A stretch of 46,048 nucleotides of DNA. Source: an uncultured Candidatus Saccharibacteria bacterium. Its GTDB lineage: Bacteria; Patescibacteriota; Saccharimonadia; Saccharimonadales; Saccharimonadaceae. The stretch covers positions 1-46,048 of the forward strand of contig CAMNGP010000004.1 of the NCBI GenBank assembly GCA_946538495.1. The letters are read 5' to 3'. The translations under genes and the position numbers were made by a program. Numbering within the stretch: position 1 is the stretch's first letter; each line of letters begins with the position of its first letter. Shown in pieces: positions 30,253 through 38,806 of this stretch. The notes below the pieces were generated by a model. That model did no database searches and was not told the DNA's origin. It saw only the letters and a list, made by a program, of their open reading frames with translations.

Positions 30253-31668
30253 CTACTTCCTAAAATCTATCGCGGACTTTCTACGCTCCATCACATGATA
30301 AATCAAAAATGTCAACATCAATACAACCGGGATGGTCAGACCAAGCACAAACGTACCGCCACCCATCTCGCTCGTCATATTCCCAGTATTTGGCACCAAA
30401 ACCTCTTCTTCGTCTTGCTCATGAATAGCCTTAAAAGTTATATTCTGATGTACGACTACTCTCAGAATCTGCTCGTCAGTCAATTTTTCACCCTTCTTTA
30501 TAACCGTACCATCATCCAATGTTACATCTTGATCAGCTATCCAATACACAAAATGATACCCATCATCAGCTTCTTGTCTTGAACCAGATGGATTATCGCC
30601 AGACATCAGGTTCTCATCCGTTATGCCAATTATTTTACCAAAATCATCCGATTCGTACACGACTCTATACTGTTTTGCATAATACTGTACATTAGTGCTT
30701 GCTCCACCCCTAGCAAAACCAAATACTAAATCCAGACCTTCTTTTTGAATTGATTCATCTATTCGAGCATAAATATTTCCGCCTATTTTGGGATTAATAT
30801 TGAAGGTACTCCCGTCAGCCCCATACTGTGAATAAATATAATTATAACCACTATTATTTGCAGTTACGTATTTGTTCCTTAAATCTAAGTTACCTTGTGT
30901 TTCTATATTTTCAGCCGTTGGTTGCAAATTAATCAAATCTTTTGCGAACATATTTTCCTTCGAAAGAACATCTACGCCATTGGCTCGATTACGAATTTGG
31001 CAAGACTGCGCGCTATCAATATCCCCAATAACGAAATACAATTGATCCGAAGTCGCGATTTTTGATGTATCATTTTTTGCATACAACTTTAGCTCCAGCT
31101 CCACAAAAAACTTTAAATTATCCGAAATCATAGCTGGTTTTATTCCAGGGACCAAAGTTTCACAGGTCGAATCACTATATACATCATTAAGAGCGAACCT
31201 AACCACCCCACCATCAGTCCTAACCATTACGGCGTAAGGATCGTCATCTGTATTCACCAGACCATCTATCACAATCTTCTTAACAATGGATTTCGCCAAA
31301 TATCCACCCTGAGTCATAGTATAATACACGTCATTGCTACTACCGTTTAGGGCGTTAGACTTAATGTATCCAATGCGAGTGCAGGAACCATTATCCTTTT
31401 TAAAATACCCTTTTTCCCACTTTGATGAATTCGAAAAAGTCAATTTAAAGCCATTGCCGCCAGTAATTAACGGGGTTAAACTATTAATCAAATCTGGGTT
31501 CGCCTGCACATTAGTTTTCGTTACGCCAGACTCCACATACTCCCCCAAATCAACCCCGCCACTATATTCTATTCCGAATTCATTAGCAGCAAAAGTATTC
31601 TGAGTACGAAAAAACACTCCAAAAAATGCAAATAGTATTAAATAAATAAAAATGTTTGATTTTTTCAT
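30253..31668 (-). CDS. Surface protein with VPNTG sorting-like tail
   Basis: 471 aa. Signal peptide about 1-28 (MKKSNIFIYLILFAFFGVFF..., cleavage after NTFA). A large extracellular region follows, ending in a beta-rich InlB/Flg_new-like repeat (YHFVYWIADQDVTLDDGTVI ... NITFKAIHE). The C-terminus has VPNTG (425-429), a hydrophobic segment and a basic end (ERRKSAIDFRK), the layout of a sortase substrate. The unrelated protein at the right edge has VPDTG in the same place. A leader with AGAAAGG precedes the ATG. Likely cell-surface adhesin or host-contact protein (inference). Confidence 0.85.
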   Translation of the reverse strand: MKKSNIFIYLILFAFFGVFFRTQNTFAANEFGIEYSGGVDLGEYVESGVTKTNVQANPDLINSLTPLITGGNGFKLTFSNSSKWEKGYFKKDNGSCTRIGYIKSNALNGSSNDVYYTMTQGGYLAKSIVKKIVIDGLVNTDDDPYAVMVRTDGGVVRFALNDVYSDSTCETLVPGIKPAMISDNLKFFVELELKLYAKNDTSKIATSDQLYFVIGDIDSAQSCQIRNRANGVDVLSKENMFAKDLINLQPTAENIETQGNLDLRNKYVTANNSGYNYIYSQYGADGSTFNINPKIGGNIYARIDESIQKEGLDLVFGFARGGASTNVQYYAKQYRVVYESDDFGKIIGITDENLMSGDNPSGSRQEADDGYHFVYWIADQDVTLDDGTVIKKGEKLTDEQILRVVVHQNITFKAIHEQDEEEVLVPNTGNMTSEMGGGTFVLGLTIPVVLMLTFLIYHVMERRKSAIDFRK

Positions 31669-31696
31669 TTTTGTTTGTATAACCTTTCTGGTTACG

Positions 31697-31725
31697 ATTA
31701 TACATCAACTCGGCACAAGAATCAA
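31697..31725 (-). promoter_or_regulatory. Promoter of the VPNTG surface protein
   Basis: TTGATT, a 17-nt spacer and TATAAT. The predicted start lies near 31690, leaving a leader of about 20 nt with an AGAAAGG SD. Confidence 0.65.
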
Positions 31726-31751
31726 CCCAAAAAAGTCCTCAATCTTTTACA

Positions 31752-32987
31752 CTATTTTGTAATCAAAAACTTATTTTTACCTTTTTTTATAATTGCGGTT
31801 TGCTTGAGTTCTAAATCTTCTGTAACTTTTGTACCATTAATCGTTATTGCCCCTTGCGTCAAAAACTCTCGAGCCTTTTTCTTCGATTCTGCCAAACCAC
31901 TATTCACCAACGCATCTACCAGCATTACGCCATTTTTCTCTACTGGCAAATATTTAGCAAATTCAAGAATCTCATCTTCATTGAAATCCGCAAAATTGGT
32001 TTCACGACTAAACAACATCGCCGTCAAATTTTCAATCGCTTCAGCATTTTCACGCCCGTGCACTACTTCCGTAGCTCCACGCGCCAACGCCCGTTGCGCG
32101 ATGCGCTTCTCTGGAGCCTCTGAATGCCTCTTTAAAAAACCTTCGATCGTTTCTTTATCGTAAAGCGTATAAATCTTAATTAAATATTCTACGGATTCGT
32201 CAGGTTGATTCAGCCAAAATTGATAGAAGTCAAAGATGGAAGTATAGTTTCCGCCACCATTATCAGAGCCGGCCAACCAAATTGCATTTCCTTCACTTTT
32301 ACCAAACTTGCGCCCACTCACCGGGTCAATCACTAATGGCGTACTCCAAACGTCGGCATCGCCATTTTCTAACCGCCTAATTAGATGAATCCCAGAAGTA
32401 CAGTTACCATATTGATCCGCACCACAAAGCTGCAAATCTACGCCATGTTCACGATAAAGATGCAAAAAATCATAACCCTGAATCAAAGTATAAGAGAATT
32501 CCGCATAACTAATCCCAGAGCCACCTTCACCAATTCGATTTTGCACAAATTGTCGGTCGAGTAATTGTGTCATCGAAAACGCCTTCCCCACCTCCCGCAA
32601 AAAATCTAAATACTTCATTTCGCGGAACCAGTCGTAATTATCCACCATCGTCACGTTTTCGGTATTAATTACCCGTTCAATTTGCGACTTAATACAAGCC
32701 TTATTATGTTCAACTTCGTCAAGCGGTTTGAGCTCGCGCTCGCCATTTTCCTTTGGGTCGCCAATCTGACCAGTAGCTCCGCCCACCAAAAGATACGGTT
32801 GATACCCATGGCGCACAAAACAAGCGCACATCATCATCGCCGCCAAGTTTCCAATCGTCAAAGAATCCGCCGACGGATCCGCACCCCAATAAAATTTTTT
32901 ATTCTTACGGTTGTCCAAATCGGCCGGGTTTTCTATGGTGGTTTCGGCCATAAAACCACGATAAATCAATTCTTCTGATAACTTCAT
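31752..32987 (-). CDS. tyrS: Tyrosyl-tRNA synthetase
   Basis: 411 aa, class I. The N-terminal catalytic domain has GADPSADSLTIGNLAAMM at the HIGH position and KFGKSEGNA at the KMSKS position; an S4 RNA-binding domain ends the protein (MLVDALVNSGLAESKKKARE, FLTQGAITINGTKV). Tyr/tRNA-binding segments SYTLIQGYDFLHLYREHGVD and LQLCGADQYGN are present. The HIGH motif reads TIGN, losing both His. Otherwise the length and order are normal. Confidence 0.95.
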   Translation of the reverse strand: MKLSEELIYRGFMAETTIENPADLDNRKNKKFYWGADPSADSLTIGNLAAMMMCACFVRHGYQPYLLVGGATGQIGDPKENGERELKPLDEVEHNKACIKSQIERVINTENVTMVDNYDWFREMKYLDFLREVGKAFSMTQLLDRQFVQNRIGEGGSGISYAEFSYTLIQGYDFLHLYREHGVDLQLCGADQYGNCTSGIHLIRRLENGDADVWSTPLVIDPVSGRKFGKSEGNAIWLAGSDNGGGNYTSIFDFYQFWLNQPDESVEYLIKIYTLYDKETIEGFLKRHSEAPEKRIAQRALARGATEVVHGRENAEAIENLTAMLFSRETNFADFNEDEILEFAKYLPVEKNGVMLVDALVNSGLAESKKKAREFLTQGAITINGTKVTEDLELKQTAIIKKGKNKFLITK

Positions 32988-32993
32988 AAAATG

Positions 32994-33002
32994 ATTATAT
33001 CA
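32994..33002 (-). promoter_or_regulatory. Leaderless promoter of tyrS (TGaTATAAT, 6 nt)
   Basis: The box ends 6 nt before the ATG at 32987. Confidence 0.75.
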
Positions 33003-33017
33003 TACGCTATATCTGGT

Positions 33018-33089
33018 GTGCCATATTTAGTACACTACATCTAGCGTTAACCCTCCATGTGCTATGTTTAGCATACCACATCTAGCGTT
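33018..33089 (-). repeat. Imperfect tandem duplication at the rnhA 3' end
   Basis: Two 31-bp copies (33018-33048 and 33059-33089, period 41) share 26 of 31 bases, and all five differences are transitions. The upstream copy contains the last codons and stop of rnhA; the second is untranslated. A G-C pair in a possible small hairpin is replaced by A-T in the other copy. Confidence 0.75.
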
Positions 33090-33508
33090 GCACCTTCACG
33101 TGCCTTATTAGCCCACTTATCCGCCAACTCGTTAAATTCGGTCCCAACATGTCCTCGTACCCATTTTAATGTTACCGGATACCGATGGTACAACTCGTAC
33201 AACTCCTGCACAATCTCAAGATTCATAATTTCACCCTTTGACTTACGCCAACCCCGCACCTTCCAACCATCCGCCCATTTAGTGAGTACATTAATCCAAA
33301 ACTCTGAGTCGCTATAAATTTCACAGCCTTCTTCCCCAGCGTATTTAATAGCCGCAATCATTGCCTGGCCTTCCATTCTAATGTTGGTAGAATCCTTTTC
33401 CCGTCCCAAAACTACTGGCTTAGCTACGCCATCAGCCACTTCTATTACTGCAAACCCACCCGGACCAGGATTTGGGCTTGCACTACCATCAGTCCATAAA
33501 ATTTTCAT
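33068..33508 (-). CDS. rnhA: Ribonuclease HI
   Basis: 146 aa. Degrades RNA in RNA-DNA hybrids. Catalytic carboxylates: Asp7 in WTDGSASPNPG, Glu46 in RMEGQAM, Asp67 in YSDSEFW, and the final Asp in NELADKWANKA after the VRGHVGTEFNELAD loop. The ATG has a -10 box 6 nt upstream. The last codons (TLDVVC) lie within a tandem duplication. Confidence 0.95.
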   Translation of the reverse strand: MKILWTDGSASPNPGPGGFAVIEVADGVAKPVVLGREKDSTNIRMEGQAMIAAIKYAGEEGCEIYSDSEFWINVLTKWADGWKVRGWRKSKGEIMNLEIVQELYELYHRYPVTLKWVRGHVGTEFNELADKWANKAREGATLDVVC

Positions 33509-33514
33509 AATTAT

Positions 33515-33523
33515 ATTTTATCA
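33515..33523 (-). promoter_or_regulatory. Leaderless promoter of rnhA (TGaTAAAAT, 6 nt)
   Basis: The extended -10 ends 6 nt before the ATG at 33508. Confidence 0.65.
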
Positions 33524-33572
33524 ATTATTATATATACGCGCAATTTATTCATATCAATCTAAGGATTAAAGA

Positions 33573-33595
33573 TTTTAGGATCTTCTTTCCTAAAA
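33573..33595 (-). terminator. Hairpin between the 1018-aa gene and rnhA
   Basis: The 8-bp stem TTTTAGGA/TCCTAAAA with a 7-nt loop lies just past the 3' side of rnhA's promoter and 5' of nothing coding. The 33624 gene ends downstream of it on the minus strand, so it more likely marks an element in the 33524-33623 gap. The tract after it is only weakly T-rich (TCTTTAATCC). Confidence 0.35.
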
Positions 33596-33623
33596 CTACC
33601 CGATCGATGCAGATTAATAAATA

Positions 33624-36600
33624 CTAATTTTTAATGACACACCGAACTGATAAGCCATTAGACTTAAAATCAGGAGTATCAGTATTAATAGTATCTGGAC
33701 CAACGTAAATTTTAAAAATGTAAGATCTTTCTTTATTAGATGCATGTGCCGTAGATGACCAATATTGACCATAGCCTCCACGACCATACACGGAAACTGA
33801 ACCAGTATTAACATAGCCAGAATAAAGATAATTATTAGGATACTTACGCCAGCGCAAAGAAGCAGCTGTAGAAGCTTGATTTGTTCCAGTACCGCCCATC
33901 TTACGATCTAAATAAGAAAAGCTCGGAACTCTATTCGCCGCATCAGACACACCTTGATTTATATTACCAGTACTAATACCGCCCAACGGAATTTGCCAAC
34001 CAGCTGGACAAATAGAAGTTGTATTATGATCGCCACCACTAGAATAATCGCCAGTATCCGCAATAGCGGCCGCCCAGGTATAATAATTCCCATAGCTGTA
34101 AACACTATTAGCATTGCTCGTCATGCTATCTACTGCAGAATCAGTATTCTGATTGTTGTAACGTGGAAATCTATAAACTTGATTAGAACCAGTAATGTTC
34201 GCAGTGCTATACAAGCTATTCGCAGTAGTAGAGCCAAAGGTGTTGGCTGTTTCCGAATTCGCTAGGCCAGTAAACACCCCCCCAAAGCCTTGACTTAAAC
34301 CAGCGCTTCCCCAGTTGGGGTTGACAGAGTCATTGTCTAACCTCAAATTTTCAATCATCCAACAATTACCATCAACCAATTTGGCCACCGCATAAGTATT
34401 ATTATCACGTTGATCCGTAAGCGCCGTAACATCACCAACATTCATATCTGAACATCCATTCCATTTCTGGATACTACCAGCGCTAGCAACCCACTTGGCG
34501 TATAGCTTAAGACCACTCGTTGCATATCGTTCAGCGGAAAACGTAATGCTTTCATTTGGTCCGTAATTAGTACCCGTACCATCAGCTTTAGTATTCCAAC
34601 CAGCAAAACCATATCCAGCTCTTTGGAAATTAGAAGCCCAAAGAGTTACAGTTGTAGCGCCTGCATAAATACTTTGATTTCCCATTCTAGTCGGTGAATT
34701 GGCACCATTATCATCGTAACAAATACTATTAGGTGGACAAATCCATTGCGCGTAAAGCGTGATATTGCCCAAGTCGATCACACTAGCTCCATCCGCATAA
34801 CTAGTTCCACTACCATCAGCCTTTGTATTCCAACCGCCAAACGCTAAATTAGTTGGCGCCGTAAACGTATTATTAGATAAATTAGTAGCTATACCATTGT
34901 CAATTTTCTGGCTATCCATCGTACCGCTTCCACCATTTGCATCAAACGAGACCGTATAATAATTCGCTACTAAGCATCTTACAGTAAAACCAAAGTATCT
35001 ATCGTCATTTAGTGAAGGCCTTACTCTAGAATTCCCAATACTCACTCTAAAAGATGACTCTCCCCAAATCTCACCACCGCCATCATGATATGTCGTGCTA
35101 GACCAATACCCTCCATAACTATTCCTGTCAATTATAGTATTATCGGAAATCCTACCAGAATAAAGATAGTTATTCGGATATTTTCTCCATCTATTTGATG
35201 CTTCTACAGTCCTCTGGTCAGCGCCCGTCCCACCGAGCTGATAGTCTAAATACGAAAAACCTCCTTTTAGACTTCCAGTCGCACCGTCATTACCATCTAC
35301 GCCACCGTGCGGCAATGTCCAGCCAGCAGGACAAATCGAAGTTTCAGGCTCACCACGTTCAACCACACTAGTATTTGCCACTGCGGCTGACCACGTATAA
35401 TAATTTCCGTAACTAAAAACATTCTGATCGGCATTCGTCATAGACGAGACAGTATTCTCTGTATTGTTTCCGTTGTATCTTGGAAAACGAAACGCTGCAT
35501 AATCGCCAATTATATCAGACCATAAGCTATACAAGGAATTTGCGGTCGTCACTTCAGCGAAATTTTCATTTTCCGAATCAGCCAACCCCCGAAATCTCCC
35601 ACCAAAACCTTGTGCCTTCGATCCATCATTAGACCCGCTTGTTCCAAGCCTTAAGTTCTCAATCATCCAACAGTTGTCATCGGCCAGTTTAGCCACCGCA
35701 TATACGTTATTATCACGAGCGTCAGTTAGTGCCGTCACATTACCTTCTTGCATGGCATTGCAACCAGCCCAATCTTGAATATTTCCAGCCGACCTTATCC
35801 ATACGGCATATAGCGGAAGAAGATTAGTCTCTGAATTCGCATAGGCCATTATATCCTCATTAACAGTAATTGTTTCATTTGGCCCAAACACTAGCCCATC
35901 GCTTACTGCGCTGGCTAAATCATTCGCAAAAGTCGCAGAGTTCGGATCCAGTTGTTCAGTACTCCAACCTGCAAAACCATAGCCAGCTCTCTTATAGTTA
36001 GATGCATACAAATCTAAGCTGTCGCCTAAGTTCACGTTTTCATGCTGCACCGCCATATCATTACCATCATCCGCACCGTTACCATCATACACAATCGTAA
36101 TTGAATGGCAAGAAACTGGTGTAGTTAAATAATAGGTAATAGTATTACCTTCCGACATCTTATATAGACCAGCTCGTTTATCAGCCGAAACAGAAGCGCC
36201 ATAGCGAACATTGATCTGATCACCACCATCAGCCGAAGCACTATCCTTACTAAAAATCGGAACAATCTCATTCGTTAATCCAAAAAAGGTATTAGAATGC
36301 ACATCAATAGTCTCACTCATCGATATACCCCAAGTATTCAACTTGCCTTCACCAATTATTGTCGTCGGCGCCAAGCGAGTACCAGTCGATGGCGCGATAT
36401 ATTCACTCGTGCTATCTCCATTCAAATATAAGTTATTATCAGTTCCACCCGAAACAGATACCGTATATCCAGCCGCACAAGTACTTTCTGCAATAATCAA
36501 ACTACCCTCAATGTTTGCCCCACTATCCTGATCCGCCGCAACATTGACCGTTGTTTCACTCGGTACCGTCAAGGCATTCGAACTCGCAGCCATTACGTTT

Positions 36601-36680
36601 TCACCATAAGCAAAAGAAAAGCCTATCGCAACAATGGCAAAATACTTTAATATATTCAAAAAGTGTTTGTGTGGAGACAT
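33624..36680 (-). CDS. Large secreted protein with two Fib_succ domains and InlB-like repeats
   Basis: 1018 aa. Signal peptide about 1-31 (MSPHKHFLNILKYFAIVAIG...NVMAAS). Then a beta-sandwich region, an InlB/Flg_new-like unit (KRAGYGFAGWSTEQLDPNSA), a Fib_succ-major (TIGR02145-like) domain (IQDWAGCNAM ... NCWMIENLRL ... ICPAGWTLPHGG ... YWSST ... VRCL), two more InlB-like units (DANGGSGTMDSQK ... FGGWNTKADGSG ... LYAQW; FQRAGYGFAGWNTKADGTG ... LYAKW), and a second Fib_succ domain reaching the C-terminus (GLSVRCVIKN). Paired Cys flank the domains. There is no sorting motif or C-terminal anchor, so it is released or attached another way. Probable surface or host-contact protein (inference). Confidence 0.9.
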   Translation of the reverse strand: MSPHKHFLNILKYFAIVAIGFSFAYGENVMAASSNALTVPSETTVNVAADQDSGANIEGSLIIAESTCAAGYTVSVSGGTDNNLYLNGDSTSEYIAPSTGTRLAPTTIIGEGKLNTWGISMSETIDVHSNTFFGLTNEIVPIFSKDSASADGGDQINVRYGASVSADKRAGLYKMSEGNTITYYLTTPVSCHSITIVYDGNGADDGNDMAVQHENVNLGDSLDLYASNYKRAGYGFAGWSTEQLDPNSATFANDLASAVSDGLVFGPNETITVNEDIMAYANSETNLLPLYAVWIRSAGNIQDWAGCNAMQEGNVTALTDARDNNVYAVAKLADDNCWMIENLRLGTSGSNDGSKAQGFGGRFRGLADSENENFAEVTTANSLYSLWSDIIGDYAAFRFPRYNGNNTENTVSSMTNADQNVFSYGNYYTWSAAVANTSVVERGEPETSICPAGWTLPHGGVDGNDGATGSLKGGFSYLDYQLGGTGADQRTVEASNRWRKYPNNYLYSGRISDNTIIDRNSYGGYWSSTTYHDGGGEIWGESSFRVSIGNSRVRPSLNDDRYFGFTVRCLVANYYTVSFDANGGSGTMDSQKIDNGIATNLSNNTFTAPTNLAFGGWNTKADGSGTSYADGASVIDLGNITLYAQWICPPNSICYDDNGANSPTRMGNQSIYAGATTVTLWASNFQRAGYGFAGWNTKADGTGTNYGPNESITFSAERYATSGLKLYAKWVASAGSIQKWNGCSDMNVGDVTALTDQRDNNTYAVAKLVDGNCWMIENLRLDNDSVNPNWGSAGLSQGFGGVFTGLANSETANTFGSTTANSLYSTANITGSNQVYRFPRYNNQNTDSAVDSMTSNANSVYSYGNYYTWAAAIADTGDYSSGGDHNTTSICPAGWQIPLGGISTGNINQGVSDAANRVPSFSYLDRKMGGTGTNQASTAASLRWRKYPNNYLYSGYVNTGSVSVYGRGGYGQYWSSTAHASNKERSYIFKIYVGPDTINTDTPDFKSNGLSVRCVIKN

Positions 36681-36702
36681 TTTTATTTTTCTTTTAGTTG
36701 TT

Positions 36703-36729
36703 TATGTTAATATATGACCTATTAACATA
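36703..36729. promoter_or_regulatory. Inverted repeat in the leader of the 1018-aa surface gene
   Basis: The perfect 9-bp arms TATGTTAAT/ATTAACATA are separated by 9 bp. The repeat lies between the -10 box and the start codon; it could be a repressor operator or an mRNA hairpin near the 5' end. Confidence 0.5.
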
Positions 36730-36732
36730 ACC

Positions 36733-36738
36733 ATTATA
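36733..36738 (-). promoter_or_regulatory. -10 box of the 1018-aa surface gene
   Basis: TATAAT on the minus strand, with predicted transcription start near 36726 and a leader of about 46 nt. There is no strong SD; an A-rich AAAAGAAAAAT stretch precedes the ATG. Confidence 0.55.
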
Positions 36739-36788
36739 ACGCAAATTTATAAAAAAATCAAGTCTTAAAACATAAAGTTTTCCACAAC

Positions 36789-38792
36789 CTATTCAAAAAC
36801 TGGCAAATCTTCTGGAAACGGATCAAAATCCTCGCCAAACTCATCGTCTTCAAAATCTGTAAATCCATCCCCATCTTGGTCATGATACCCACTCGAACCA
36901 TACGGATTATATCCGAGCTCCAGCAAAAATCTGGAAGGCATATTATAGTTCCTACTACCAAACGAATATCTGGAAGCTGCATACGTTAAAAACAATTTCT
37001 TCATTGCTCGAGTCATACCAACATAAGCCAATCTTCTCTCCTCCTCCAAATCCGCTTCATCTTCGGATCTACCACTTGGAAACAGACCGTCCTCCATTCC
37101 CACTAAAAATACCACCGGAAACTCCAAACCCTTAGCTGCATGCATAGTCATCAAAGTAACTGAATTCTTACTCACCTTTTCGTCTGCCGAAGACATCAGC
37201 GCGGCATCCGCCAAAAAATCATCTAAACTCTCATAGTTTTCAGCATTCCCAGCTAATACTTCAAGATTACGCATCCGTTCTTCTGCACTAGGCGTACCAT
37301 CATTAGTCAAAGTTTTAAAGTCAAAATAGTCTATAGCATTTTGCACAATCTCACTAGGATTTACGCTCTGATCAACTTTTCTAATAAAATTAACTAGTCG
37401 CAAAAATCCATTTCTGGCTTTTCCGCTCGAAAGAATCGTCTCTAAATCGATATCCAGAAGAGGCTGATTACTATCCACCTCATTCATCGCAACCAAAACC
37501 TTACCCAGTGACGCTTCGCCAACTCCGTTTAATACATTCTGCACAACCCTAGCCAAACTCACTTGATCTCTCTGATTCACAATCAATTTCAAAATAGCCA
37601 AAACATCTTTCACTTCCTTACGATCATAGAATCTCACCCCACCCACAATCTTGTACGGAATCTGATAATTCATGAACGCCTTTTCAAAACTATACGACTG
37701 TGCATTGGTACGATAAAGTACTGCAAAATCCGAAAAATCACCATATTCTCTCTTTAAAAGCATTATTTGTCTCGCTACAAAATTTGCTTCGTCGTCTTCG
37801 TCTCGCAATGATTCTATATCAATCGGCTCACCCTTTTCTGCCTCAGTAAACAACATTTTATCTGTACGAACTTTATTGTTATTAATAATCTTCTGCGAAG
37901 CTTCCAAAATATTCCCAGAAGAACGATAATTCTGCTCCAGTTTAATAACCTTTGCACCCGGAAAATCCTTCTCGAAATTCAAAATATTTGTAAAATCAGC
38001 ACCTCGCCAAGAATAGATCGATTGCCAATCATCACCCACCACACAAATATTCTGTTTCTCATTTACTAAAAGTTTCACGATATTGTACTGAACACTGTTA
38101 GTATCCTGATATTCATCAATTAGAATATGCTCAAATCGTTTCTGCCATTTTTTTCTAATTTCAGGAAATCTTTTTAATAGCTCTAACTCTTTTAATAAAA
38201 GATCATCAAAGTCCAAAGCCTGCGCTTGTTCTTTTTCTTTTTCATATTTTGCAAAAATCTTCGCGATATGCTTTTGATTTGGATAAATAGCCCGAGCTGC
38301 ATATTCCTCTGGCCCACTTCCTTGATTCTTTTCACTAGAAATAATCGAGTGAACGGTTTTGGGTTTTAGATTCTTATTGTCGGATAGTTTTAGCTCTTTT
38401 ATCACGCGTCGAACAAGCGAAATCTGATCATCGGCATCATAAATCGTAAAATTATGGTCTAGCCCCATCGCGTCAGCCTCTTCTCGCAAAATACGTACTG
38501 CAATGCCGTGAAATGTCCCCATATATGGCATAAAACTACGCGGTGGCTCATCGCCACCATCCTGGTGCAACATCTTAAATAACCTATCCCGCATTTCTTT
38601 AGCTGCTTTATTGGTAAAAGTCACCGCCAAAATATGACTTGGCAGAACGCCATGAGTAATCAAATTCGCAATTCTATGTGTAAGAGTTTTAGTCTTGCCA
38701 GAACCAGCTCCCGCCAAAATTAGCAACGGCCCCTCCAGAGTTTCTACCGCCTCCTTTTGTGCAGAATTAAGCCCCTCCAAAATTTCATTCAT
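36789..38792 (-). CDS. pcrA: UvrD/PcrA-type superfamily I DNA helicase
   Basis: 667 aa. Motifs in order: ILNSAQKEAV-like Q motif, Walker A LAGAGSGKTKTLTHRI, TFTNKAAKEM, DEYQDTN (motif II), GDDWQSIYSWRGAD (III), EQNYRSS (IV), and TMHAAKGLEFPVVFLVGMED with RRLAYVGMTRA (V-VI). It unwinds DNA 3' to 5' in repair and replication-transcription conflict. The protein ends in a short acidic tail (DFEDDEFGEDFDPFPEDLP) instead of the usual PcrA C-terminal Tudor-like domain. The start is fixed by a -10 box 6 nt upstream. Confidence 0.95.
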   Translation of the reverse strand: MNEILEGLNSAQKEAVETLEGPLLILAGAGSGKTKTLTHRIANLITHGVLPSHILAVTFTNKAAKEMRDRLFKMLHQDGGDEPPRSFMPYMGTFHGIAVRILREEADAMGLDHNFTIYDADDQISLVRRVIKELKLSDNKNLKPKTVHSIISSEKNQGSGPEEYAARAIYPNQKHIAKIFAKYEKEKEQAQALDFDDLLLKELELLKRFPEIRKKWQKRFEHILIDEYQDTNSVQYNIVKLLVNEKQNICVVGDDWQSIYSWRGADFTNILNFEKDFPGAKVIKLEQNYRSSGNILEASQKIINNNKVRTDKMLFTEAEKGEPIDIESLRDEDDEANFVARQIMLLKREYGDFSDFAVLYRTNAQSYSFEKAFMNYQIPYKIVGGVRFYDRKEVKDVLAILKLIVNQRDQVSLARVVQNVLNGVGEASLGKVLVAMNEVDSNQPLLDIDLETILSSGKARNGFLRLVNFIRKVDQSVNPSEIVQNAIDYFDFKTLTNDGTPSAEERMRNLEVLAGNAENYESLDDFLADAALMSSADEKVSKNSVTLMTMHAAKGLEFPVVFLVGMEDGLFPSGRSEDEADLEEERRLAYVGMTRAMKKLFLTYAASRYSFGSRNYNMPSRFLLELGYNPYGSSGYHDQDGDGFTDFEDDEFGEDFDPFPEDLPVFE

Positions 38793-38798
38793 CGTTTA

Positions 38799-38804
38799 AT
38801 TATA
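38799..38804 (-). promoter_or_regulatory. Leaderless -10 box of the helicase gene (TATAAT, 6 nt)
   Basis: The box ends 6 nt before the ATG at 38792. The preceding triplet is ATG rather than TGn. Confidence 0.65.
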
Positions 38805-38806
38805 CA

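Noticed and set aside
33001-33060. Third copy of the rnhA-end repeat at the tyrS promoter
   Set aside because: Only a short CGCTATATCTG resemblance is present, too little to call.
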